Shown piece by piece: positions 1 to 8,426 of a DNA stretch of 64,000 nt. The notes below the pieces were generated by a model. The model made no database searches, was not told the DNA's origin, and saw nothing but the letters and a program-made list of their open reading frames with translations. Source of the stretch: Lachnospiraceae bacterium (GTDB taxonomy: Bacteria; Bacillota; Clostridia; Lachnospirales; Lachnospiraceae); the NCBI GenBank assembly GCA_016283575.1, contig JAEEND010000022.1, forward strand, positions 62,001-126,000, written 5' to 3'. Both the position numbers and the translations under genes were made by a program. How positions within the stretch are numbered: the first letter of the stretch is position 1; the number at the start of each line of letters is the position of its first letter.

Positions 1-1064
1 CAGTAAAGCTTCCCGGTAATCGCATCGGTCATGTGGGTCATGTGGTAAACGGTGTTGTCAGAAAATGTGTTGTAGAAATGCGTGTTGATGCTGAAAATCG
101 TAAGAGTACATCAAGAAACCATTCCGCAACTCACTTACTTCAGGCAGCACTTCAGGAAGTGCTCGGTGCAGGAGTTGAACAGCAGGGTTCTTATCAGGAT
201 CCTTTAAGAACAAGATTCGACTTCAGCTACGGAAAGGCCATGACTCAGGAAGAAATCGATACCGTAGAAAGAATCGTTAATGAAAAGATTTCCGATAATC
301 TTTCCGTTATCACAGAAGAAATGAGCATTGAAGATGCTAAGGCCAGCGGAGCAATGGCTCTCTTCGGAGAAAAGTACGGCGAAACCGTAAGAGTGGTTTC
401 CATGGGCACCTTCAGTAAAGAACTTTGTGGCGGTACACATGTTGCTCATACAGGTGACATCCTTTCCTTCAAGATCCTTTCAGAAAGCGGTGTTTCCGCA
501 GGCGTAAGAAGAATAGAAGCCATTACCGGTCTTAATGTATTATCTTACTACAAAGAAATTGAAAATCTTCTTGATACGGCATGTAAGACAGTTAAGACCC
601 AACAGTCTAATCTCGTAGACAGACTTGAGCATCTTGTAAGCGAAAATAAGGCTTTGGCTTCCGAAGTTGAATCCTTAAAGAGCAAGGCTGCCGGAGAAGC
701 AGCAGGAGATGTTCTTAAGGATGTTAAGAATATTAATTCTGTAAAGGCTATATTCGCAAGAATCGATTCCGTAGATATGAACGGACTTCGTGATTTAAGT
801 GATAATCTTAATGAAAAGATTGGCGGTGGCGTAGTATTCTTGGCTTCCAGCCTTGATGACAAGGTAAATCTTGTGTGTAAGGCATCCGATGAAGCCATGA
901 AGAAGGGCGCTCATGCAGGTAATCTTATTAAAGAAGTAGCTTCCCTTGTTGGCGGTGGCGGCGGCGGTCGTCCCAATATGGCACAGGCCGGCGGTAAAGA
1001 TCCAAACGGAATTGATGCATGCTTAAAGAAAGCTGAAGAAGTTCTTTCAAATATGATAAAATAA
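1..1064 (+). CDS. alaS: Alanyl-tRNA synthetase, C-terminal part (5' truncated by window edge)
   Basis: AlaRS charges tRNA-Ala and clears mischarged Ser/Gly. Only the last ~353 residues are here; the reading frame is open back to base 3, so the tracked GTG start at 33 is not a real start. The editing domain shows its zinc-binding motifs HSATH and CGGTH. A coiled linker (LVDRLEHLVSENKALASEVESLKSKAAG) follows, then the C-Ala/DHHA1 domain ending in the glycine-rich GGGGGGRPNMAQAGGKD. The catalytic and tRNA-recognition domains lie upstream of the window. A strong terminator follows the stop codon directly. The identity is secure. Confidence 0.97.
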   Translation, partial: VKLPGNRIGHVGHVVNGVVRKCVVEMRVDAENRKSTSRNHSATHLLQAALQEVLGAGVEQQGSYQDPLRTRFDFSYGKAMTQEEIDTVERIVNEKISDNLSVITEEMSIEDAKASGAMALFGEKYGETVRVVSMGTFSKELCGGTHVAHTGDILSFKILSESGVSAGVRRIEAITGLNVLSYYKEIENLLDTACKTVKTQQSNLVDRLEHLVSENKALASEVESLKSKAAGEAAGDVLKDVKNINSVKAIFARIDSVDMNGLRDLSDNLNEKIGGGVVFLASSLDDKVNLVCKASDEAMKKGAHAGNLIKEVASLVGGGGGGRPNMAQAGGKDPNGIDACLKKAEEVLSNMIK

Positions 1065-1065
1065 T

Positions 1066-1103
1066 AAAAAAGCAACCACATTATATTTGTGGTTGCTTTT
1101 TTT
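1066..1103 (+). terminator. Rho-independent terminator of alaS
   Basis: AAGCAACCACA pairs with TGTGGTTGCTT around a short TTATAT loop and is followed by a run of T. It starts one base after the alaS stop. Confidence 0.93.
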
Positions 1104-1113
1104 ATGCTATAAT
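1087..1113 (+). promoter_or_regulatory. Candidate extended -10 promoter for the sensor/GGDEF gene
   Basis: TGCTATAAT (TATAAT at 1108-1113) matches an extended -10. A weak -35 (TTGTGG, 1087-1092, 15-nt spacer) lies inside the 3' arm of the alaS terminator. The start codon is 60 nt downstream. Confidence 0.5.
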
Positions 1114-1172
1114 GAAAATAGCTTTTTGTGTGCAGTAAAGAATTTTTAGCGTAAACAGGAAAGGGGATACTT

Positions 1173-3110
1173 ATGGTACACGCTAAGAGACTGAGATTTG
1201 CCGTTATACTAGCCAATATGCATGGGGAATATGCAGCATTTACATTGACGGGCATTAAAGAAAGAGCCTGTGAGTTTAATGCGGACATTTATATTTTTAA
1301 TGCGGACGTCGTTGCGGATGATACCGTTAAACATACAATAGGCGAATACAATATTTATAAGCTGGCCAATTTGGAACAATTTGACGGCGTTATTTTCTTT
1401 GCAAATCTTATTCTTGGTCATTCCATTCACAAAAAGATTATTGAAAAAATCAAAGAATCCGGCAAGCCTACTGTTTGCATAGACTCTACCATTGAGAACT
1501 TCTATTATGTGGGAGTTGAAAACTATCCAGCCATGAAAGCTATCGTGGATCACATGATTGAGGTTCATCATTTCACAAAAATCAATTATATTTCCGGCCA
1601 GGATTTTAACTCAGATTCCACAGAAAGATTGGCAGCATACGTTGATTCCATGAAGGAACACGGCCTGCCTGTTAAAGATGAAAATATATTTAAGGGTGCC
1701 TTTACCAATGTTTGGGGTATGGAAGCCGTTAGGCAGATGTTTGAAAATGACAACATTCCCGAAGCCATTGTGTGTGCTACGGACTGGGTTGCTTTTGGTG
1801 CTCAGGAAGAACTTGAACGTCGCGGATATAAAGTGCCCGAAGATATCAGTATTTCGGGTTTTGATAACGGTTTCGACTCAAGAAACTCCGTCCCCAGTTT
1901 GACAACAGTGGACAGAAACTTAGGTCTTGTGGGGGCTTCCGCAGTAGATACTCTTATAAAAATTGTTACCGGTGAAGACGTGCCTAAGTCTCAGAGATTT
2001 CCTTCTTTCCCCTGTATCAGAGAAAGCTGCGGATGTAAGTTTTCATCTGAAGACAATCTTGAAGTGCGCATGATGCATTTAAAATATAAAAGAGACATTA
2101 CTAAGAATCTTAACGGCTTAACCTATATGGTGGAAGAGCTTAACGACGCCGGCACCTTCGAAGAATTCATGGATAAGTTAAAGCACAGCATTTCCGAACT
2201 TGATTTAAGAAATTTCTATTTGTGTCTTGATGAAGAATTATTGGAAGACTTAAGATTCGTAGGTCATGATGATTATGTGGGCGAATTCCATGATTCATTG
2301 TTACTTGACGGTATTCCCGAAAAGCTTGCCGTTGCCATGGCTTATGAAAGCGGCGAGTTTAAGAAGTTCGGATCCTTCTATTCAAAGGATATGGTGCCTT
2401 CCGAAGCTTCATTTGACGATAAGCCTCATTGCTATGTATTCGCACCCATCCATTTCAGAGAATCTTTTATGGGCTATACCATTATGGACGATTCTGAATT
2501 TGCCATTGAATCCAGTATTGCAAATGCATGGTTTATATATCTTTCCATCAGTATCGAGTCCCTGCGTAAGCAGTCAAGACTCCAAAGCGCCTTGAGAAAG
2601 CTTGACAGCATGTATGTTATCGAGCCTCTTACAAAGCTATATAACAGATTCGGTTTTGCAAGATATACAACGGATTCCTTCCAAAAATGTATTGATGAAG
2701 GTAAGCAGTTTATGATTCTGTTTGCAGATATGGACGGACTTAAGAGGATCAATGATAAGTTCGGCCATGAAAGTGGAGATATTGCCATTAAGACTTTGGC
2801 TGATTCGCTTAAAGATGCATGTACCGACAGAGAAGTGGTTGCTCGTTTCGGTGGCGATGAATATGTAGTTTATGCCGAAGAATATACAGAAAATGATGCT
2901 CTTGCTTTCTCCGCAAGATTCCTGAAAGCTCTATCCGAACGTAATGAAAAGATCGCTGATTTCAATGTTTCCGCAAGTTACGGTTATATGATCGTATCTC
3001 CCAAGGAAGGCGAAAATCTTGATAAGTATGTTGATATGGCAGACAGTATCATGTATGAAAAGAAGAAGGCAAAATACAATAATACCGAGATGGACAGAAG
3101 GAAGAATTAA
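1173..3110 (+). CDS. Periplasmic-binding-protein-like (LacI-type) sensor fused to diguanylate cyclase
   Basis: A 645-residue protein, probably cytoplasmic since no signal peptide or membrane segment is visible. Residues ~5-275 resemble the sugar-binding core of LacI/GalR repressors (typical strings ATDWVAFGAQEEL and VPEDISISGFDN), but the N-terminal HTH that LacI members carry is absent. A middle region (~290-480) looks like a GAF-like linker domain. The C-terminal GGDEF domain has ARFGGDEY near residue 558 and a complete LTKLYNRFGF lead-in, so cyclase activity is expected. The RxxD inhibitory site is replaced by TDRE. The likely role is c-di-GMP synthesis controlled by a small ligand. ATG 1173 follows AGGAAAGGGGAT. 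The gene is monocistronic. Confidence 0.87.
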   Translation: MVHAKRLRFAVILANMHGEYAAFTLTGIKERACEFNADIYIFNADVVADDTVKHTIGEYNIYKLANLEQFDGVIFFANLILGHSIHKKIIEKIKESGKPTVCIDSTIENFYYVGVENYPAMKAIVDHMIEVHHFTKINYISGQDFNSDSTERLAAYVDSMKEHGLPVKDENIFKGAFTNVWGMEAVRQMFENDNIPEAIVCATDWVAFGAQEELERRGYKVPEDISISGFDNGFDSRNSVPSLTTVDRNLGLVGASAVDTLIKIVTGEDVPKSQRFPSFPCIRESCGCKFSSEDNLEVRMMHLKYKRDITKNLNGLTYMVEELNDAGTFEEFMDKLKHSISELDLRNFYLCLDEELLEDLRFVGHDDYVGEFHDSLLLDGIPEKLAVAMAYESGEFKKFGSFYSKDMVPSEASFDDKPHCYVFAPIHFRESFMGYTIMDDSEFAIESSIANAWFIYLSISIESLRKQSRLQSALRKLDSMYVIEPLTKLYNRFGFARYTTDSFQKCIDEGKQFMILFADMDGLKRINDKFGHESGDIAIKTLADSLKDACTDREVVARFGGDEYVVYAEEYTENDALAFSARFLKALSERNEKIADFNVSASYGYMIVSPKEGENLDKYVDMADSIMYEKKKAKYNNTEMDRRKN

Positions 3111-3119
3111 AAATAATTG

Positions 3120-3147
3120 TTGACGTATTGAAATCTTCTGTTATAAT
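3120..3147 (+). promoter_or_regulatory. Promoter of rpsU
   Basis: TTGACG (3120-3125), 16-nt spacer, TATAAT (3142-3147) preceded by TGT, so also an extended -10. Confidence 0.82.
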
Positions 3148-3171
3148 AATTTTGTGTGTGTGCACAAATAA

Positions 3172-3206
3172 CTTTCAGTCAAGTACATGAAAGACTGAAG
3201 GGAGGG
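3172..3206 (+). promoter_or_regulatory. Leader hairpin touching the rpsU Shine-Dalgarno
   Basis: CTTTCAGTC (3172-3180) can pair with GACTGAAGG (3193-3201). The last two G of that arm belong to the GGGAGGG ribosome site (3200-3206), so folding could modulate initiation. The pairing is seen; the regulation is inference. Confidence 0.35.
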
Positions 3207-3217
3207 TAAGAAGCTAG

Positions 3218-3394
3218 ATGTCAAATATCATCGTAAAAGAAGGCGAGTCTTTAGACAGCGCATTACGCAGATTTAAAAGAAGTTGTGCAAAGGCCGGTAT
3301 CCAGCAGGAAATCCGCAAGCGTGAGCACTATGAAAAGCCCAGCGTAAAGCGTAAGAAAAAGTCTGAAGCTGCAAGAAAGCGTAAATATAACTAA
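3218..3394 (+). CDS. rpsU: 30S ribosomal protein S21
   Basis: A 58-residue protein, too short for the supplied ORF track. It starts [20 protein letters not shown] and ends with a highly basic tail ([14 protein letters not shown]), exactly the bS21 pattern and normal length. S21 sits near the 3' end of 16S rRNA and helps initiation. GGGAGGG lies 11 nt upstream of the ATG. It has its own promoter and a terminator just downstream. Confidence 0.97.
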   Translation: MSNIIVKEGESLDSALRRFKRSCAKAGIQQEIRKREHYEKPSVKRKKKSEAARKRKYN

Positions 3395-3407
3395 TGTAAA
3401 TTTCGGT

Positions 3408-3440
3408 AAGCCCTTTGCGTATGCAGAGGGCTTATCTTTT
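3408..3440 (+). terminator. Terminator of rpsU
   Basis: AAGCCCT pairs with AGGGCTT across TTGCGTATGCAG, followed by ATCTTTT. It overlaps the tracked TTG extension of the next ORF, which argues for the later ATG start of that gene. Confidence 0.75.
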
Positions 3441-3450
3441 AGGCGAAAAT

Positions 3451-4284
3451 ATGACATATTTAATTATTCTGATCATTTTAATAATTTTAATCGCAATAGA
3501 CTCTAACCGTTTTGTGGTAAGAGAGTATACCGTGACATCGGATAAAATCACCCGGGATGAAGATATTCTTCTTTTGGCAGATCTTCATGGTAAGAGATAT
3601 GGTGAAAGTAACAGAAGGCTTTTAAAAAGGATCAATAAGCTCAAGTTTGATCGCATATATACAGTGGGAGATATGCTGAATGCACCATCCACTCTTGATA
3701 ACTTCGACACCTCGGTTGAATTTATGAGAGCCATGGCTTCCTATGGGAAGGTTTATTATTCTCTCGGTAATCATGAGTACAGAGCAAAGAACAATACCGA
3801 TGCCTACGGTATTCTTTTTGATGCCTACGAAACCATCATGAATGCCTTCGGGATCAAGCTTATGGATAATGAAAAGGCTTCTTTTGAAAATACCGATGTG
3901 TATGCTCTGTCCATTTCAAAAATGTATTATAACCGCGGGAAAAGGCTTCCCATGGAAAAAGAAGATGTATCGAACCTGATCGGCGAACCTGATCCTTCAA
4001 AATTTAATATATTACTTGCTCATAATCCGGAATATTTTGATGCATACGCTTCCTGGGGCGCGGACCTTGTATTATCCGGTCATATGCATGGCGGAGTGAT
4101 AAGACTCTTTAAAGGCATGATCTCTTCAAGATTTACCCTTTTCCCTAAATATGACGGCGGTTACTTTAAGAAAAACAATGCTCAAATGGTGGTGAGCCGT
4201 GGTCTTGGCGCTCATACCATACCATTCAGACTCTTTAATCCTGCAGAAATTGTACTTATTCATTTAAAAAGTGTTGAAAGATGA
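3451..4284 (+). CDS. Membrane-anchored calcineurin-like metallophosphoesterase
   Basis: 277 residues from ATG 3451. The tracked TTG at 3415 lies inside the rpsU terminator, whereas ATG 3451 follows AGGCGA. A single N-terminal hydrophobic segment (TYLIILIILIILIAI) anchors the protein. Metal-binding motifs follow in order: LLADLHG, VGDM, LGNHEYR, LLAHNPE and SGHMHGG, the full set for a YkuE-like phosphohydrolase. The fold supports dimetal phosphoester hydrolysis; the substrate cannot be read from sequence. It lies just upstream of scpAB with 52 nt between. Confidence 0.88.
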   Translation: MTYLIILIILIILIAIDSNRFVVREYTVTSDKITRDEDILLLADLHGKRYGESNRRLLKRINKLKFDRIYTVGDMLNAPSTLDNFDTSVEFMRAMASYGKVYYSLGNHEYRAKNNTDAYGILFDAYETIMNAFGIKLMDNEKASFENTDVYALSISKMYYNRGKRLPMEKEDVSNLIGEPDPSKFNILLAHNPEYFDAYASWGADLVLSGHMHGGVIRLFKGMISSRFTLFPKYDGGYFKKNNAQMVVSRGLGAHTIPFRLFNPAEIVLIHLKSVER

Positions 4285-4336
4285 TAAAAAAGCAGGTACA
4301 ATATATAGGGATTAGAAATTAGGAGTTACACAAGAT

Positions 4337-5083
4337 ATGTCGATTTCTGTTAAATTGCAAGCCTTTGAAGGCCCTTTGGACCTGCTGCTTCATCTGATAG
4401 AAAAGAATAAAGTCGATATTTATGATATTCCCATTGTGGAAATTACCGCTCAATACATGGAATATATCAGAGCCATGGAAGAGGCGGACATGAATATCAT
4501 GAGCGAGTTTCTGGTTATGGCGGCTACTTTGGTCGATATCAAATGCCGTATGTTACTTCCTAAAGAAGTTAATGAAGAAGGCGAAGAGGAAGATCCCAGA
4601 GCTGAACTTGTTGAAAAACTTTTGGAATATAAGATGTATAAATATATGTCTTTTGAACTTAAGGACATGCAGCTTCAGGCAGGTTTCTCTTTGACCAAGA
4701 AGGAAACCCTTCCCAAGGAAGTGCTTAATTACCGGGAACCGATAGATTATGAAAAGCTTATCGGCGATATTAATTTAAATAAATTACATGAAATATTTAA
4801 TTTCATGCTTCAGAGAAAGGAAGATAAGATCGACCCTATCCGAAGCAAGTACGGAAATATCGAAAAAGAAGAAATAGATACCGAAGCAAAAGCATTATTT
4901 ATTGAGGCATTTATCAATGCTCACAAGAAATTTTCTTTTGTTGATCTGCTTGAAAAGCAAAATTCCAAATTGGAGCTTATTGTCACTTTCTTAGTGGTTT
5001 TAGAGCTCATAAAGACGGGAAAGATCGTTATTTCTCAGGAAGAACTTTGCGGCGATATAATCATTACAAGCAATGCCGCGTAA
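4337..5083 (+). CDS. scpA: Segregation and condensation protein A
   Basis: 248 residues, normal for the kleisin ScpA, which bridges SMC heads in the condensin complex. The start has the family signature KLQAFEGPLDLLLHLIEKNKVDIYDIPI, and the winged-helix C-terminus (KFSFVDLLEKQ...VTFLVVLELIKTGKI) is intact. AGGAG precedes ATG 4337. The stop codon is part of the ribosome site of scpB, so the two are translated as a pair. Confidence 0.96.
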   Translation: MSISVKLQAFEGPLDLLLHLIEKNKVDIYDIPIVEITAQYMEYIRAMEEADMNIMSEFLVMAATLVDIKCRMLLPKEVNEEGEEEDPRAELVEKLLEYKMYKYMSFELKDMQLQAGFSLTKKETLPKEVLNYREPIDYEKLIGDINLNKLHEIFNFMLQRKEDKIDPIRSKYGNIEKEEIDTEAKALFIEAFINAHKKFSFVDLLEKQNSKLELIVTFLVVLELIKTGKIVISQEELCGDIIITSNAA

Positions 5084-5094
5084 GGAGAGTTATT

Positions 5095-5664
5095 TTGAAT
5101 AAGAATTCCATAATGGCAACATTGGAAGCGGTTCTCTTTGCAATGGGTGCCTCCGTAGAAGTATCAAAGCTTGCGGAAGTTATTGAATGTGACATCGAAG
5201 AAACTAAAAAATACATATACGAATTAAAAGAAAGGTTTGATTCTGAAGATCACGGTATTACCATAATCGAGCTTGAAGATTCATTCCAGCTTGTTACAAA
5301 GCCTGAAATGTATGATGCACTCGTAAAAATCGCAAAGACTCCTCAGAGAATGAGCCTTTCCGATTCAGTGATCGAGACTCTTTCCATCATTGCTTATAAG
5401 CAGCCAATCACAAGACTTGAAATTGAAAATGTCCGCGGCGTTAACTGCGACTATGCTTTAAATAAGCTTATTGAATATAATCTGGTTTGTGAACTGGGGC
5501 GTAAAGACGCTCCCGGCCGACCCCTCCTTTTCGGTACAACGGAGGATTTTTTAAGATCCTTTGGAGTAAAGAGTTTAAGTGACCTTCCTGAAATCGACAA
5601 TCTTAAGGTTGAAGAATTTAAACAAGAGGCGGAAGAAGAGGTTCAGATGTCCTTGAAACTTTAG
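5095..5664 (+). CDS. scpB: Segregation and condensation protein B
   Basis: 189 residues from TTG 5095, chosen because AAGGAG (5082-5087) lies 7 nt upstream. The tracked start at 5047 runs through scpA and has no ribosome site; ATG 5113 is an alternative. Two winged-helix domains are visible; the conserved PQRMSLSDSVIETLSIIAYKQPITR and DAPGRPLLFGTT strings identify ScpB. It forms a dimer that binds ScpA in the SMC complex and is co-transcribed with scpA. Confidence 0.95.
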   Translation: MNKNSIMATLEAVLFAMGASVEVSKLAEVIECDIEETKKYIYELKERFDSEDHGITIIELEDSFQLVTKPEMYDALVKIAKTPQRMSLSDSVIETLSIIAYKQPITRLEIENVRGVNCDYALNKLIEYNLVCELGRKDAPGRPLLFGTTEDFLRSFGVKSLSDLPEIDNLKVEEFKQEAEEEVQMSLKL

Positions 5665-5666
5665 TT

Positions 5667-5694
5667 AAAAGAGCTCATTTCGAGCTCTTTTTTT
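5667..5694 (+). terminator. Terminator of scpAB
   Basis: AAAAGAGCTC and GAGCTCTTTT arms flank ATTTC, with a T run. Confidence 0.9.
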
Positions 5695-5707
5695 ATGCAA
5701 AATTCTT

Positions 5708-5736
5708 TTGATTTTTAGGGGCCCGTATGCTATAAT
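5708..5736 (+). promoter_or_regulatory. Promoter of the biotin-dependent decarboxylase cluster
   Basis: TTGATT (5708-5713), 17-nt spacer, TATAAT (5731-5736) with TGC in front, an extended -10. Confidence 0.8.
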
Positions 5737-5790
5737 TCGATAGAATGTGCTTAAATAAGTATTATTAATATAAATGGAGGGCAAAACCAT

Positions 5791-7218
5791 ATGAGTACTA
5801 CTTCAAAAGCAGGTCAGAGAATTCTTTCTCTCCTGGATGAAAACAGTTTCGTTGAAATCGGTGCTCTTGTTACAGCAAGAAGTACTGACTTTGATTTGAA
5901 ACAGGCCGAAACTCCTTCCGACGGTGTTATCACCGGATACGGTTTGATTGACGGCAATCTCGTATTCGTTTACAGCCAGGATTCTTCCGTTCTTAACGGA
6001 ACAGTCGGCGAAATGCATGCGAAAAAAATTGCCAATCTTTATGATATGGCTCTTAAGATGGGAGCTCCTATCGTAGGATTACTTGATTCTGCCGGACTTA
6101 GACTTCAGGAAGCTACAGACGCACTTGATGCTATGGCTTCTATCTATGCAAAGCAGTCCATGGCCAGCGGTGTTATTCCTCAGATTTCCGCTATCTTTGG
6201 AAATTGCGGCGGAGGTCTTGCAATCGCAAGTAAGATGGCAGACTTTACCTTTATGGAAGAAAAGAACGCTAAGTTATTCGTCAACACCCCCAATGCGCTT
6301 GACGGTAATTACACAGCAAAGTGTGACACAGCTGATGCGGCTTATGTTGCTAAAGCAGGTGTTTGCGATGTTTATGGCGAAGAAGAATACATCTTAACTC
6401 AGATCAGAGAACTTGTATCCATGCTTCCTAAGAACAACGATGTAGAAGCTGAAATCGCTGATACTGAAGACGATTTAAACAGAGCTTTGGAAGGCGTTGA
6501 AGCTTGCACCGGAGATACTGCAATTCTTATTTCTCAGATCGCAGATGATAATAATTTCGTAGAACTTAAGGCTGAACATGCAAAGAGCATGGTTACCGGA
6601 TTTATCCGTCTTAACGGAAATACAGTCGGTGTTGTTGCCAACAGATCCGAAGTTTATGGTGAAGACGGCAAGGTAGCAGAAAAGCTTGATACCGTTCTTT
6701 GCCCTTGCGGATGTAAGAAGGCTACGGATTTTGTTAATTTCTGTGATGCTTTCTCAATTCCCGTTCTTACGATCACTAATGTCACAGGCTTTAAGGCAAC
6801 TGTTGAAGCTGAAAAGAAAATGGCTGACGCAGCAGCTAAGCTTGTTAATGCATTTGCAAGTGCAACCGTTCCCAAGGTTAACGTTATCGTAGGCAAGGCT
6901 TACGGCAGTGCTTACACCGTTATGAATTCAAAGGCAATCGGATGTGATATCACGATCGCTTGGCCCAATGCCGAAATCGGAACAATGGATGCAAAGATTG
7001 CAGCTTCCATCATGTATCAGGATGCAGATGAAGAAACCCGTAACGCAAAGGCTTCAGAATATGCTGCATTACAGAACAATGTTGTTTCAGCTGCCAAGAG
7101 AGGATATGTGGACCAGATTGTTGAGCCCCGTGATACACGTAAGTATGTGATCGGAGCTTTCGAAATGCTTTATTCCAAGATGGAAGAACGTCCTTACAAG
7201 AAACACACAACAAAATAG
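5791..7218 (+). CDS. Acyl-CoA carboxyltransferase subunit (MmdA/12S-like)
   Basis: 475 residues, somewhat shorter than the ~510 of MmdA or PccB. It has the double crotonase-type carboxyltransferase fold. The first half contains DSAGLRLQEATDAL and GNCGGGLAIASKMADF; the second half has FKATVEAE and GKAYGSAYTVMNSK...WPNAEIGTMDAK. The family transfers CO2 between biotin and an acyl-CoA (methylmalonyl-, glutaconyl- or malonyl-CoA); which one is not readable here. It is first in a five-gene operon with a biotin carrier, an OadB pump and an OadA-type enzyme. GGAGGG precedes ATG 5791. Confidence 0.88.
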   Translation: MSTTSKAGQRILSLLDENSFVEIGALVTARSTDFDLKQAETPSDGVITGYGLIDGNLVFVYSQDSSVLNGTVGEMHAKKIANLYDMALKMGAPIVGLLDSAGLRLQEATDALDAMASIYAKQSMASGVIPQISAIFGNCGGGLAIASKMADFTFMEEKNAKLFVNTPNALDGNYTAKCDTADAAYVAKAGVCDVYGEEEYILTQIRELVSMLPKNNDVEAEIADTEDDLNRALEGVEACTGDTAILISQIADDNNFVELKAEHAKSMVTGFIRLNGNTVGVVANRSEVYGEDGKVAEKLDTVLCPCGCKKATDFVNFCDAFSIPVLTITNVTGFKATVEAEKKMADAAAKLVNAFASATVPKVNVIVGKAYGSAYTVMNSKAIGCDITIAWPNAEIGTMDAKIAASIMYQDADEETRNAKASEYAALQNNVVSAAKRGYVDQIVEPRDTRKYVIGAFEMLYSKMEERPYKKHTTK

Positions 7219-7234
7219 AAAGGTGATTTCACAT

Positions 7235-8032
7235 ATGAATAAGAAATTATTTACACTTATATGTGCCCTTACCTGTGTATTAAGTCTTTCCGCATGTGGA
7301 ACAGAAGCTACCGTAAGCGACAATCAAAGCGCTAAGATACAGCAGGCTGAATCTGTTGCGGATGCCTGCATCCAGATCACAGAATCTACTGTTACTGATG
7401 GTGATTCGGTTGTTGAACTTACTTCTAACTTTAACAAAGAAGAAATGGCAACTCTTTTCGCTCAGGCAACCAACGGTGTTGAAGCTGATTTAGGTGCTGT
7501 GGAAGGATTATTCACTACATATGCTCAGATGAAGAAGGATATGGGCGAAATTATCGGACATGGTGTTGCTGAATCCAAGGTAGTAGGTAAAGAGATTATC
7601 GTTACCTATCCTGTGACCGGCGAAAACTGTGACGGTAGCATGACATTTACTTTTTCCAATGACATATTTACCAGATTTAAAGAAGGTGACTGTAAAGCCA
7701 ATACTACCTTTAAGCAGAGAATGAATGCTGCAGGCGAAAGCATGGGTACTGCAGGCTTAAACACACTTCTTGGTATGGGTACCGTATTTGCAATGCTTAT
7801 TCTTATAAGCATTATCATTTCTTCTTTCTCATTATTCGGAAAGATTGGTAAGAAGAAAGCGGCTGCTTCCACTGCAACAACCAGTGCAGCACCTGTTGAA
7901 ACAGCAGAAGATTTAACAGATGACACTGAACTTGTAGCAGTTATCATGGCAGCAATCAGAGCATATGAAGGATCCGAATCAACAGATGGTTTTGTTGTAA
8001 GATCCATTAAGAGAGCAAACAGGAGGAAATAA
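7235..8032 (+). CDS. Lipoprotein-like N-terminus joined to OadG-type gamma subunit
   Basis: 265 residues from ATG 7235, 9 nt after AAAGGTG; the tracked GTG 7223 overlaps that ribosome site. The N-terminus is a lipoprotein signal with lipobox SLSAC. Residues ~30-165 form an extracytoplasmic domain of unknown function. A transmembrane segment (VFAMLILISIIISSFSLFG) then leads into a short cytoplasmic tail with alanine-rich linker and the OadG-like end (DDTELVAVIMAAIRAYEG...FVVRSIKR). OadG subunits stabilise the decarboxylase and contact the carboxyltransferase. The lipidated ectodomain is extra compared with the classical ~85-residue gamma subunit. Confidence 0.8.
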   Translation: MNKKLFTLICALTCVLSLSACGTEATVSDNQSAKIQQAESVADACIQITESTVTDGDSVVELTSNFNKEEMATLFAQATNGVEADLGAVEGLFTTYAQMKKDMGEIIGHGVAESKVVGKEIIVTYPVTGENCDGSMTFTFSNDIFTRFKEGDCKANTTFKQRMNAAGESMGTAGLNTLLGMGTVFAMLILISIIISSFSLFGKIGKKKAAASTATTSAAPVETAEDLTDDTELVAVIMAAIRAYEGSESTDGFVVRSIKRANRRK

Positions 8033-8035
8033 TCA

Positions 8036-8398
8036 ATGAAGAACTATACAATTACCGTTAACGGAAACGTATATGACGTTACAGTAGAAGAAGGAGCATC
8101 CACAGGAGCAGCTCCCGCACCCAAGGCTGTTAAGAAGGCAGCTCCCGCACCCAAGGCTGCTGCAGCACCTGCAGGCGCACAGGGCGGAGTTAAAGTAGAA
8201 GCCGGCGCAGCAGGTAAGGTATTTAAGATTGAAAAGAACGTAGGAGATGCTGTTAAGAAGGGTGATGCAGTTGTAATCATCGAAGCTATGAAGATGGAAA
8301 TCCCCGTTGTAGCTCCTCAGGATGGTACAGTTGCTTCCATCAACGTATCTGTTGGTGATTCAGTTGACGCAGGAGCATGCCTTGCAACATTAAAGTAA
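8036..8398 (+). CDS. Biotin carboxyl carrier subunit (biotin/lipoyl attachment domain)
   Basis: 120 residues: a short N-terminal strand region, an Ala/Pro/Lys linker (GAAPAPKAVKKAAPAPKAAAAPAG), then the biotinyl domain with EAMKMEIP. Lys86 is the biotin site and lies 34 residues from the C-terminus, the usual distance. It would carry the carboxyl group between the two carboxyltransferases and the membrane pump. It sits 3 nt after the OadG-like gene, with AGGAGG over the junction. Confidence 0.93.
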   Translation: MKNYTITVNGNVYDVTVEEGASTGAAPAPKAVKKAAPAPKAAAAPAGAQGGVKVEAGAAGKVFKIEKNVGDAVKKGDAVVIIEAMKMEIPVVAPQDGTVASINVSVGDSVDAGACLATLK

Positions 8399-8426
8399 TT
8401 CCCAAATAATTCCAGGAGGAAATATT

